The position numbers and the translations under genes are program-made. A stretch of 64,000 nucleotides of DNA from DASWJZ01 sp963739005 (GTDB taxonomy: Bacteria; Pseudomonadota; Alphaproteobacteria; Rhizobiales; Afifellaceae), in NCBI GenBank assembly GCA_963739005.1, contig CAVTYQ010000007.1, forward strand, positions 496,001 through 560,000. Direction: 5' to 3'. A model generated the notes under the pieces. It saw only the letters and a program-made list of their open reading frames with translations, ran no database searches and was not told where the DNA came from. Below are positions 54,404 through 62,215 of this stretch, one piece after another; position 1 is the stretch's first letter, and the number at the start of each line of letters is the position of its first letter.

Positions 54404-55129
54404 CTAGCCGCCCTCCCCGCCTCCGTCCGGCGAGAAGACGTAGCCGGCGCCACGCACCGTCTTGATGACGCGGGGATGGGCGGGATCCGGCTCGATCTTC
54501 CGGCGGATGCGGGTGATCCTCACGTCGATCGCGCGGTCGAAGGCTTCCGAATCGCGCGCCTGCGCAAGGTCGAGCAGCCGTTCGCGCGTCAACACGCGCT
54601 TCGGATTCTCGGCGAAGGCCTTCAGCAGGCCGAACTCGGAGGCCGTCAGCGGATGCTCGTTTCCCTCTTCGTCGCGGAGCGTGCGCGCATCGAGGTCGAG
54701 CCATTTGGTGCCCATCTTGACGGTGCGGTTCGGGGTCCCGGACGCGCCCGGGGGCGCGGCCGTGCTACGCCGCAGCACCGAACGCACGCGGGCCAGGAGC
54801 TCGCGCATCTCGCAGGGCTTGGCGAGATAGTCGTCGGCGCCGAGCTCAAGCCCGACGACGCGGTCGATCGGGCTTGCCGTCGCCGTCAGCATGATGACCG
54901 GCACATTCCCCGACTGCTTGAGGAAACGGACGAGCGACAGCCCGTCCTCCTCCGGCATGTTCAGATCGAGCACCACGAGGTCCGGCCGCGCCTGCCCGAC
55001 GGCCTGGCGCAGCGACGGGCCGCCGTCGCAAAGCGTCACGTCGAAGCCGTGCATCTTCAGATAGTCGCCGATCAAGTCGCGTGCGGCGGGCTCGTCGTCG
55101 ACGACGAAGATGTTCTGCTGCTGGCTCAT
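54404..55129 (-). CDS. OmpR/PhoB-type response regulator
   Basis: 241 residues. Receiver domain (residues 5-118) with acidic pair VVDDEPAAR, phospho-accepting Asp at about 54 (VVLDLNMPEEDG), LTATASPIDRV and the Lys in LAKPCEMRELL. Winged-helix DNA-binding domain (about 137-235) with LTASEFGLLKAFAENPKRVLTRERLL and DVRITRIRRKIE and GAGYVFSP. The start overlaps the stop of the hybrid kinase gene (ATGA), so the two form a pair. Confidence 0.95.
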   Translation of the reverse strand: MSQQQNIFVVDDEPAARDLIGDYLKMHGFDVTLCDGGPSLRQAVGQARPDLVVLDLNMPEEDGLSLVRFLKQSGNVPVIMLTATASPIDRVVGLELGADDYLAKPCEMRELLARVRSVLRRSTAAPPGASGTPNRTVKMGTKWLDLDARTLRDEEGNEHPLTASEFGLLKAFAENPKRVLTRERLLDLAQARDSEAFDRAIDVRITRIRRKIEPDPAHPRVIKTVRGAGYVFSPDGGGEGG

Positions 55130-56877
55130 TCGGCATCCATCTTGTCAAGCAAAGGCAACGCGATGGCAAACACGGCCCCGCCGGACGGGCCGCAACTCTC
55201 CACGAAGATTCGGCCCTTGTGAAGGTCGACGATGCGCTTGGCAATGGACAAGCCGAGGCCGGTCGAGCTCTCCCCGCCCGTCGGCTTGGCGGAAAGCCGC
55301 TGGAAGCGCCCGAAGACCCGGTCCTCGTCCTCCGGCGAAAGGCCGGGCCCGTCGTCGGCCACCCGGATCAGCGCCTCGCCGTCCGAGCGCGTCAGGCTGA
55401 CGTCGATGCGGCCGCCAAGCGGGCTGTATTTGACGGCGTTGGAGATCAGGTTGTCGACCGCCTCGCGCAGCCTTTCCGTGTCGCCTTCAACGTTAACCCC
55501 AGGCTCCACCGCAACCTGCAGCTCCTGGTCCTTGCCGGCGGCGAGCTTGCGATTGTGCTCCGACACCTCCGAGACGAGCACGCCGAGATCGAGCGTATAG
55601 GAGCGGACCGAGATGTCGACCGCATCGGCGCGGGCGTCGGCGATCAGGTCCTCCACCATCGCCGTCAGCCGGCGCGCCGATTGCCGGATATGCTCGATCT
55701 GGTCGCTCGCCTGCTTCTCCGAGAGCGGCGTTTTCGACAACAGCTCCTTCAGGATCTCGGCGCGGCCGAGAATGACGCCGAGCGGGTTCTTCAAATCGTG
55801 CGCGACGGTGCCGAGCACTTCACCCTTGAACGAGTTCGCGCGCTTCAGCCGCTCGCTCTGATTTTCCAGCCGCTCCTTGGCGGCAAGAAGCTGCGCGGTC
55901 CGCTTCGCCACCTTCTCCTCGAGGCGAAGGTTGGCGCGCTCGAGCCGCTCGTAGAGCGTGACGTTGTCGAAGGCGGCGGCGAGCCTGCTGCAGAACACCT
56001 CGACCAATGCCTTGTCGGTGTCGGACAGCTCCTTGTCGGCATCCATCAGCGCCACCAGCTCGCGGCCGCTGCCGGTGCCCATGTAGAGCAGATAGCGGCC
56101 GCGCCCGAATTCGTGGCGGCGGCTCTCGAAGGCCGCGTGGATGAGGTTCGCGAGTTCTGTTTCGAGCGGACGGCGGTTCTCGGCGGCGGCGTAGTGGCGA
56201 TAGTTCCCCGAGCCGGCGAGCACCGAAAGCCCGTTCGCGCTATCGACCTCGCGCAGTACCAGGATGCCGGCACACTCGACCGCCATCAACGAGGAGAGCT
56301 GCGTCAGCACCCCCTCGGCGAGGCGCTGCAGCGAGCGCTGGTCGAAAAGCGTCGCGGCGGCGTCGATGATGATCTCAAGCCCGCGCCGTGTCTGCACCAG
56401 TTTCTGCAGCTGCTCGTAGCTTCTGAGCGCCGCCGTCAGCGTGGTGAAGAGCTTGTCGGCGGTGAGCTCCGTCTTCGCCTTGTAGTCGTTGATGTCGTAG
56501 TCGACGACGACCTTGCGCTCCGGCGCCTGGCCGGGCTGTCCGGTTCTCAAAATGATTCGGACGGTCTCGTTCTTCAGCTCCTCGCGCACGAATTGGACGA
56601 GTTCCAGCCCAGCCCCCTCCGTCTCCATCACCACGTCGAGGAAGATGACAGCCATGTCCGGATTTGCGCGGAAGAGCTCGCGTGCCTCCGCCGCGGAGCG
56701 GGCCGAAAGCAGATCGAGCTTGCGCCCATGCAGAGTGAAATCCTGCAACACGAAGCGCGTCCCGGTATGGACCCCCTGATCGTCGTCGACGATCGCCACC
56801 TTCCAGCGCGGCAGGTCGGGCGGCGCGGGGACCGCTTCGTCTTCTGTCAGTGTGACGAATTCGGCCTCTTCGGCCAC
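55126..56877 (-). CDS. Cytosolic REC-DUF3369(GAF)-histidine kinase
   Basis: 583 residues, no membrane helix. N-terminal receiver-like domain (about 25-140: VAIVDDDQGVHTGTRFVLQDF, VIFLDVVMETEGAG), then the GAF-like DUF3369 (about 150-315: LEIIIDAAATLFDQRSLQRLAEGVL), a coiled coil, HisKA with VLGTVAHDLKNPLGVILG (His about 360) and HATPase with DNLISNAVKYSPLGG and GLGLSIAKRIVDL. The receiver at the N-terminus suggests input from another kinase. Starts at 56877, 263 bases from the divergent unknown gene at 57140. No signal peptide. Confidence 0.93.
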   Translation of the reverse strand: MAEEAEFVTLTEDEAVPAPPDLPRWKVAIVDDDQGVHTGTRFVLQDFTLHGRKLDLLSARSAAEARELFRANPDMAVIFLDVVMETEGAGLELVQFVREELKNETVRIILRTGQPGQAPERKVVVDYDINDYKAKTELTADKLFTTLTAALRSYEQLQKLVQTRRGLEIIIDAAATLFDQRSLQRLAEGVLTQLSSLMAVECAGILVLREVDSANGLSVLAGSGNYRHYAAAENRRPLETELANLIHAAFESRRHEFGRGRYLLYMGTGSGRELVALMDADKELSDTDKALVEVFCSRLAAAFDNVTLYERLERANLRLEEKVAKRTAQLLAAKERLENQSERLKRANSFKGEVLGTVAHDLKNPLGVILGRAEILKELLSKTPLSEKQASDQIEHIRQSARRLTAMVEDLIADARADAVDISVRSYTLDLGVLVSEVSEHNRKLAAGKDQELQVAVEPGVNVEGDTERLREAVDNLISNAVKYSPLGGRIDVSLTRSDGEALIRVADDGPGLSPEDEDRVFGRFQRLSAKPTGGESSTGLGLSIAKRIVDLHKGRIFVESCGPSGGAVFAIALPLLDKMDAE

Positions 56878-57139
56878 CGGGAACTCTCCCTCAATTCCTT
56901 GGGATTACTAAGTTCTTCTGTCGCAGCGGAGATGAAAAGAGGCAAGACCCGCCCGGTCCGCTCGCCTTCTGCGTCCGGGCCTCCCGGTTCGCGGGGCTCT
57001 GGCCAGGATCGATTGCCCCCCTCGGAAGGCTGGAATCACCCGCTCAGGTCGTCGACGCGTCACAAAATGCGTTTTAGAGTTGCGCTTTGCTCGACCCTTC
57101 GACCAGAATTCACCGTCCCCCGACGAAGAGGAGGCTGCC

Positions 57140-57928
57140 ATGGCTTCGAAACCCAGGAAATCGCGGCGCCGGGGACTGCCGCCGGCGAGCGCAGTGTTGC
57201 GGGAAATGGTGCTCGTGCCGGGAGCCGCAGCGCTTGCCGCCGCCGCCGGCACGCGCGCGGCACTTCGCACCTACCGGGTGCTGCGGACAAACGAAGTCGA
57301 TCCGAAAGACAGGAAGCTCAACAAGATACAGACCACGGCTCTCCGCGCCGGGTTCGTGCGGGCGCCAGGCGACGCCTTCGAAGGCACCGCGCGCCGGGCC
57401 GCGAAGCTCTCCATCTCGAGCGCCAAGGTGGAGACGTTCGGCGACGTTCAGGATCTGATCGACACGCTCCCGTCGCACACGGCGATGAAGAACCGCAAGC
57501 CGAAGATCAGCAAGGACAAGACTTCGAAGCGCGTGAAGGAAGAGCAGCGGAACGTGCGCCTGCGCGCGTTCATCTACGCCGCGAGCCGCGAGGACGACAA
57601 CGACTTCCACCTGATCGTCGGGCACGACCCCGACCTGCAGCACCCCGTCTATATGACGATGGAACTGTCCGGATTGCCCGCAACGAGCAGTTCGCACCAC
57701 GCGAAGCTGAAGGCAGTGCGCGATACCTACAAGGACTTCTTCGGCAGCAGTATCCAGGACACGACCTACGATTTCTACGATCCGCCGATCCCGATCGAGG
57801 TAGAAGGGTCGTTGTTCTGGGATGCCAGCCATGCGACGGGCTCGCGGCCGGGGCCGTCGACGCTCCGGCCCGACATGCCCGTCGTGTGGGAGGTCCATCC
57901 CATCTCGAAGATCGTTTTCGAACCATGA
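57140..57928 (+). CDS. Unknown protein with GLPxAS...YRVxRTxE module
   Basis: 262 residues from ATG 57140 after GAGGAGGCTGCC. A basic start (SKPRKSRRRGLPPASAVLRE) is followed by an Ala-rich stretch and TYRVLRTNEVDPKDRK. The middle holds KNRKPKISKDKTSKRVKEEQ. The C-terminal 125 residues form a beta-rich domain: RLRAFIYAASREDDNDFHLIV, then EVEGSLFWDASHATGSRPGP and the ending VVWEVHPISKIVFEP. I recall many uncharacterised bacterial proteins with a similar DxHL..V..GxxFxDxxH..(W/I)ExHPV ending, possibly an OB-like fold, but no function. The next gene repeats its N-terminal module. Confidence 0.75.
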   Translation: MASKPRKSRRRGLPPASAVLREMVLVPGAAALAAAAGTRAALRTYRVLRTNEVDPKDRKLNKIQTTALRAGFVRAPGDAFEGTARRAAKLSISSAKVETFGDVQDLIDTLPSHTAMKNRKPKISKDKTSKRVKEEQRNVRLRAFIYAASREDDNDFHLIVGHDPDLQHPVYMTMELSGLPATSSSHHAKLKAVRDTYKDFFGSSIQDTTYDFYDPPIPIEVEGSLFWDASHATGSRPGPSTLRPDMPVVWEVHPISKIVFEP

Positions 57929-57937
57929 GGTGGGGCG

Positions 57938-58135
57938 ATGTCGCGGGGCGAAAACCCGCCTGCGAAGGGTCCAAAGCGCAGCGTTCGAAAGAAGGAGCGC
58001 CCGGGTCTGCCGAATGCTTCGTCCGTCGTCGAGGAGGGGACGCTCACTTCGCCGATGGGGCGCCGCTATCGGGTGATCCGGACCACGGAAAAGGACCCGT
58101 ACGACAAGGAGAGTTCCGACGCGGGAAAGCGCTAG
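57938..58135 (+). CDS. Small protein repeating the upstream N-terminal module
   Basis: 65 residues from ATG 57938 after GAGGTGGGGCG, nine bases from the previous stop. It reads RKKERPGLPNASSVVEEGTL and then RRYRVIRTTEKDPYDKESSD. These match the neighbour's RRRGLPPASAVLREMVL and TYRVLRTNEVDPKDRK in the same order, but with a shorter linker. The product is Lys/Arg/Pro-rich and probably disordered. Possibly a paralogous fragment, a partner or a decoy of the larger protein. It ends 26 bases before the tRNA-Gln gene. Start site and spacing look like a real gene. Confidence 0.6.
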   Translation: MSRGENPPAKGPKRSVRKKERPGLPNASSVVEEGTLTSPMGRRYRVIRTTEKDPYDKESSDAGKR

Positions 58136-58161
58136 CGGGCTCCTCGGTGACGTTACGGGGC

Positions 58162-58235
58162 TGGCTGGGGCGCCAGGATTCGAACCTGGGGTGGCGGGAC
58201 CAAAACCCGCTGCCTTACCGCTTGGCTACGCCCCA
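58162..58235 (-). tRNA. tRNA-Gln (TTG anticodon)
   Basis: Reads on the minus strand from TGGGGCG (acceptor) to CGCCCCAGCCA, with the D arm GCCAAGCGGTAAGGC, the anticodon arm GCGGG-TTTTGGT-CCCGC (anticodon TTG) and the T arm CCAGGTTCGAATCCTGG. The 3' CCA is encoded. Full cloverleaf, 74 bases including CCA. Confidence 0.96.
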
Positions 58236-58367
58236 TGGCGCAGAGTCGCGGGCGATATAGCGCCTCCCCTCGCCCGCGGCAACGAAGCGGCGGCGAGTCG
58301 CCGCGGAGGTCGGCGTAAGTCCAGTATTTCGGATTGGCGTGCCGGCCGTAGCTCGAAGAGCGAAGGC

Positions 58368-58444
58368 TGGTCGGAGCGGCAGGATTTGAACCTGCGACCC
58401 CCTGCTCCCGAAGCAGGTGCGCTACCAAGCTGCGCTACGCTCCG
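58368..58444 (-). tRNA. tRNA-Pro (CGG anticodon)
   Basis: Minus strand from CGGAGCG (acceptor) to CGCTCCGACCA, with a D arm around GCGCAGCTTGGTAGCGC, the anticodon arm CCTGC-TTCGGGA-GCAGG (anticodon CGG) and the T arm GCAGGTTCAAATCCTGC. Encoded CCA. 77 bases. It is 132 bases upstream of tRNA-Gln in the same direction, possibly one transcript. Confidence 0.96.
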
Positions 58445-58522
58445 CCAAGGCGGGCGGATATAGCCGCTGCCCCCAGGCACCGCAAGGTCGCGGCACCCCG
58501 CGCCGCGCCTGCGCTTGCGCAA

Positions 58523-58550
58523 AGGGCGGCCCGCCCGAGCGGACCGCCCT
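58523..58550 (-). terminator. Rho-independent-type terminator of the fasciclin gene
   Basis: On the minus strand AGGGCGGTCCGC and GCGGGCCGCCCT pair (one G-T wobble) around a TCGG loop, followed by TTTGCGC. It lies 48 bases after the fasciclin stop and before tRNA-Pro, a good place to end the upstream transcript. Confidence 0.65.
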
Positions 58551-58597
58551 CGCTTTCCGGCCAAGGAGGCAGGCCGGCGGCGTGTGTCGGGTGCCGT

Positions 58598-59173
58598 CTA
58601 CATCTTCGGCATCAACACCTTGTCGATCACGTGGATCACGCCGTTCGACTGGTTGACGTCGGCGATCGTCACCTTCGCCGCGTTGCCGGCCTCGTCATAG
58701 ATCCAGAGGCTGTTGCCCTTGACCTCGGCGGTGATCGTGTCGCCGGAGACGGTCGTCAGGTTCACCTTGCCGCCCATCGCCTTCGCCTTCTTCATGATGT
58801 CGGCCGCCGACATGTCTCCGGCGACGACGTGATAGGTGAGGATATGGACGAGCGTGGCCTTGTTCTCCGGCTTCAGGAGGTTGTCGACCGTGCCGGCGGG
58901 GAGCGCGTCGAAAGCGGCGTTGACCGGGGCGAAGACAGTGAACGGTCCTGGCCCTGAAAGCGTGTCGACGAGGCCGGCGGCCTTCACCGCCGCGACCAAC
59001 GTGGTGTGATCCTTGGAATTGACCGCGTTCTCGATGATGTTCTTTTCCGCGTACATCGGCGCGCCGCCGACCATCACGGGTCCGCCTGCGAACGAGGGCG
59101 CGGCGACGAAACCAAGGCCGAGGACTGCCGCGGTCGCGAGGACGCGCGTGAACTTCGAAAGGGTCTTTTGCAT
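58598..59173 (-). CDS. Secreted fasciclin (FAS1) domain protein
   Basis: 191 residues from ATG 59173 after GGGAGACAAAG. A signal peptide (1-29, ending AAPSFAGG) and one FAS1 domain of about 140 residues. H1 motif GPFTVFAPVNAAFDALPAGTV (about residue 77, key part TVFAPVNAAF), the middle YHVVAGDMSAADI, and H2 NGVIHVIDKVLMP at the C-terminus. FAS1 proteins are adhesive or ligand-binding; in rhizobia they are found in symbiosis and surface contexts. Stands alone with its own terminator. Confidence 0.94.
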   Translation of the reverse strand: MQKTLSKFTRVLATAAVLGLGFVAAPSFAGGPVMVGGAPMYAEKNIIENAVNSKDHTTLVAAVKAAGLVDTLSGPGPFTVFAPVNAAFDALPAGTVDNLLKPENKATLVHILTYHVVAGDMSAADIMKKAKAMGGKVNLTTVSGDTITAEVKGNSLWIYDEAGNAAKVTIADVNQSNGVIHVIDKVLMPKM

Positions 59174-59496
59174 CTTTGTCTCCCGCATTCCCTTGATGGG
59201 TGCGTGGAGTGCTACGGAAGCGCGCGCCGGATAGTTTTCGGCCTGGGACCGAACCACGGTCACTAGATCGTGAGATTTGGCGCCTTCGCCGCATGTTCTC
59301 CAGGTGGACGGGAGGCGCTTATTTCACCTGCGCCATTCGACCCCTGATTGCGTGGAGGCCGCGCAGAATCTGCCCTTGCGGCGCTTCGCGCGCGCCGGCA
59401 GTGTTGATTTCCACCTGCAAACCGTCCTTACCTAGCGGCCAGTGGGGGCTGGCTCATAAATCCGGCCTCGAATTTTTCCCAACGGGAGGTCTTTCT
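59174..59496. other. Intergenic region between fasciclin and dppA-like genes
   Basis: 323 bases between divergently transcribed genes, so both promoters should be here. The last 60 bases contain AT-rich sequence (GCTCATAAATCC and CGAATTTTTCCC) ahead of the dppA ribosome site GGGAGG. I see no RNA gene, palindrome or confident promoter. Confidence 0.4.
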
Positions 59497-61101
59497 ATGT
59501 ATCTGAAACGCATCGTGAAGGCGGCGCTGGTCGGCGCAAGCCTCGCGGCCCTTGTCGGCGGTGCCGCCTCGGCAAAGACGCTGGTCTACTGCTCCGAAGC
59601 GAGCCCCGAGGGCTTTGATCCGGCGCTCTATACGGCCGGCACGACTTTCGACGCGTCCGGGCGTACGGTCTACAATCGGCTGCTCGAGTTCAAGCACGGC
59701 AGCACCGAGACGGCGCCCGGCCTCGCGCAGAGCTACGACGTCTCCGACGACGGCCTCGTCTACACGTTCCACCTGCGGCCCGGCGTAAAATTCCAGACGA
59801 CGGACTTCTTCACGCCAACCCGCGACATGAACGCCGACGACGTCGTCTTCTCGTTCGACCGGCAGCTGAAGACCGACAATCCGTGGAACCAGTACGTCGC
59901 CGGCGCGGCGTGGGAATACGCCGCCGGCATGGGCTTCCCCGACCTCATCAAGAGCGTCGAGAAGGTCGACGACCTGACGGTGAAGTTCACCCTCAATCGT
60001 CCCGAGGTCCCGTTCCTCGCCGACCTCGCGATGGACTTCGCGTCGATCGTGTCGAAGGAATATGCCGACAAGCTCCAGGCCGACGGCAAGATGGAGCAGA
60101 TGAACCAGCAGCCGGTCGGGACCGGCCCCTTCACCTTCGTCGCCTACCAGCCTGACGCGGTGATCCGCTACAAGGCCAACCCCGACTACTGGGGCGGCAA
60201 ACAGAAGATCGACGACCTGGTCTTCGCCATCACTTCCGACGCCGCGGTTCGCGTGCAGAAGCTGAAGGCCGGCGAGTGCCAGATCATGCCGTATCCGAAC
60301 GCCGCCGACGTCGAGGCGCTGAAGGCCGATCCGAACCTGCAGGTCATGCAGCAGGAGGGCCTGAACGTCGCCTACCTTGCCTACAACACGCAGCAGAAAC
60401 CGTTCGACAATCCCAAAGTGCGCAAAGCGCTCAACATGGCGATCAACAAACAGGCCATTGTCGACGCGGTCTTCCAAGGCGCCGCCACCGTCGCCAAGAA
60501 CCCGATCCCGCCGACGATGTGGTCCTATGACGACGCCGTCGTGGACGACGCTTACGATCCGGACGCGGCGAAGAAGATGCTTGATGAAGCCGGCGTCTCC
60601 AACCTGTCGATGAAGGTGTGGGCGATGCCGGTGGCGCGTCCTTACATGCTGAACGCACGGCGGGCCGCGGAGCTGATCCAGGCGGATCTTGCCAAGGTCG
60701 GCGTCACGGTCGAGATCGTCACTTACGAGTGGGCGGAGTATCTCAAGCTCTCGAAGGCGACGGACCGCGATGGCGCGGTGATGCTCGGGTGGACCGGTGA
60801 CAACGGCGACCCGGACAACTTCCTCGACACCCTCCTCGGCTGCGACGCCGTCGGCGGCAACAACCGCGCCCAGTGGTGCAACAAGGAGTTCGACGACCTC
60901 GTCACCAAGGCGAAAGAGACCCCCGACCAGGCCGCGCGCGTGAAGCTCTATGAGCAGGCGCAGGTGGTCTTCAAGGCCGAGGCGCCATGGGACACGATCG
61001 ACCATTCCCTGGTCTTCATGCCGATGAGCAAGAAGGTCAGCGGCTATGTTCAGGATCCGCTCGGCTACCACCGCTTCGACGACGTCGACATCGCCGAGTA
61101 G
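59497..61101 (+). CDS. dppA: Peptide ABC transporter solute-binding protein (family 5)
   Basis: 534 residues from ATG 59497 after GGGAGGTCTTTCT. Signal peptide (1-26, ending GGAASAKT), then a mature start LVYCSEASPEGFDPALYTAG. Family 5 features: VFSFDRQLKTDNPWNQ, VGTGPFTFVAYQPDAVIRYKA, AINKQAIVDAVFQGAATVAKN and DNGDPDNFLDTLLGCDAVGG. Probably binds di- or oligopeptides in the periplasm. First gene of the dpp-type operon that runs to the end of the window. Paralogue of the orphan binding protein at 49744. Confidence 0.95.
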   Translation: MYLKRIVKAALVGASLAALVGGAASAKTLVYCSEASPEGFDPALYTAGTTFDASGRTVYNRLLEFKHGSTETAPGLAQSYDVSDDGLVYTFHLRPGVKFQTTDFFTPTRDMNADDVVFSFDRQLKTDNPWNQYVAGAAWEYAAGMGFPDLIKSVEKVDDLTVKFTLNRPEVPFLADLAMDFASIVSKEYADKLQADGKMEQMNQQPVGTGPFTFVAYQPDAVIRYKANPDYWGGKQKIDDLVFAITSDAAVRVQKLKAGECQIMPYPNAADVEALKADPNLQVMQQEGLNVAYLAYNTQQKPFDNPKVRKALNMAINKQAIVDAVFQGAATVAKNPIPPTMWSYDDAVVDDAYDPDAAKKMLDEAGVSNLSMKVWAMPVARPYMLNARRAAELIQADLAKVGVTVEIVTYEWAEYLKLSKATDRDGAVMLGWTGDNGDPDNFLDTLLGCDAVGGNNRAQWCNKEFDDLVTKAKETPDQAARVKLYEQAQVVFKAEAPWDTIDHSLVFMPMSKKVSGYVQDPLGYHRFDDVDIAE

Positions 61102-61116
61102 TAGTAGAAGTGACAT

Positions 61117-61144
61117 GGAGCGCCCCTACCAACGGGGGCGCTCC
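61117..61144 (+). terminator. Hairpin between dppA and dppB
   Basis: A perfect 10-base-pair stem (GGAGCGCCCC, 61117-61126, with GGGGCGCTCC, 61135-61144) closes an eight-base loop 15 bases after the dppA stop. No T run follows. In binding-protein operons such hairpins commonly protect the binding-protein message and reduce read-through into the permease genes; that role here is inference. Confidence 0.6.
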
Positions 61145-61198
61145 AAACGGTTCGTGCGGGGGGGCCGCATGTCGACCACCGACGCCTAGCGACGCAGG

Positions 61199-62206
61199 AT
61201 GCTCCGGTTCATTCTCGGACGCGTCGCGGTTCTGATCCCGACCTTCATCGGGGTCTCTTTCATTGCCTTCTCTTTCATTCGCCTGCTGCCCGGCGACCCG
61301 GTGATGCTGATGTCGGGGGAGCGCGTGATGGCGCCGGAAAGGCATGCGCGGATCATGCACGAGCTCGGCTACGACCGGCCGTTCGTTGTCCAATACGTGG
61401 ATTATCTCGGCCATGTTCTGAAGGGCGATTTCGGCAACTCCATCGTCACGAAGCGACCGATCGTGCAGGAGTTCCTCACGCTCTTTCCGGCAACGCTTGA
61501 GCTGTCGCTCTGCGCCATCCTGTTTGCGGTCATCCTCGGCATCCCGGCAGGCGTCCTTGCGGCGGTAAAGCGTGGCAGCATCCTCGATCAGGTGGTGATG
61601 GGATTCGCCCTGGTCGGCTATTCGATGCCGATCTTCTGGTGGGGGCTCCTTCTCATCATCCTGTTCTCGGGCGTGCTCGGATGGACGCCGGTCTCCGGCC
61701 GCATCTCGCTTCTCTATTTCTTCCCTCCCGTCACCGGCTTCATGCTGATCAACTCGCTGCTGTCCGGTCAGCCGGGCGCGTTTCAGTCGGCGGTGAGCCA
61801 TCTGATCCTCCCCACGATCGTGCTTGGCACGATCCCGCTTGCGGTGATCGCGCGACAGACCCGCTCCGCCATGCTGGAAGTGCTCAGCGAAGACTACGTG
61901 CGCACCGCCCGCGCGAAGGGCCTGTCGCCCTTGCGCGTCGTCGGGCTGCATGCGCTTCGGAACGCGCTCATCCCAGTGGTCACAACGATCGGTCTCCAGG
62001 TCGGCGTCCTGATGGCGGGCGCGATCCTGACGGAGACCATCTTCTCCTGGCCGGGCGTCGGCAAATGGATGGTCGATTCCGTCTTTCGTCGCGACTATCC
62101 GGTGATCCAGAGCGGGCTTTTGATCATCGCCGGCATCATCATGCTGGTGAACCTCGGGGTCGATCTCCTCTACGGTCTCATCAACCCGCGCATCCGGCAC
62201 AACTGA
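61199..62206 (+). CDS. dppB: Peptide ABC transporter permease DppB-like
   Basis: 335 residues, six helices. N-terminal signature FILGRVAVLIPTFIGVSFIAF and LLPGDPVMLMSG. The EAA loop is seen in EDYVRTARAKGLSPLRVVGLHALRNALIP (key parts YVRTARAKGL and HALRNALIP), and the C-terminus GVDLLYGLINPRIRH is typical of DppB/OppB. Located 97 bases after dppA and 9 bases before dppC. Confidence 0.95.
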   Translation: MLRFILGRVAVLIPTFIGVSFIAFSFIRLLPGDPVMLMSGERVMAPERHARIMHELGYDRPFVVQYVDYLGHVLKGDFGNSIVTKRPIVQEFLTLFPATLELSLCAILFAVILGIPAGVLAAVKRGSILDQVVMGFALVGYSMPIFWWGLLLIILFSGVLGWTPVSGRISLLYFFPPVTGFMLINSLLSGQPGAFQSAVSHLILPTIVLGTIPLAVIARQTRSAMLEVLSEDYVRTARAKGLSPLRVVGLHALRNALIPVVTTIGLQVGVLMAGAILTETIFSWPGVGKWMVDSVFRRDYPVIQSGLLIIAGIIMLVNLGVDLLYGLINPRIRHN

Positions 62207-62215
62207 GGGCGAGCG

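Noticed and set aside
55081..58260. A 1059-codon open frame on the + strand
   Set aside because: It runs antisense through a histidine kinase and a regulator gene and then across two real small genes and the tRNA-Gln gene; composition is Arg/Ala/Gly-rich without any domain. A by-product of high-GC codon bias.
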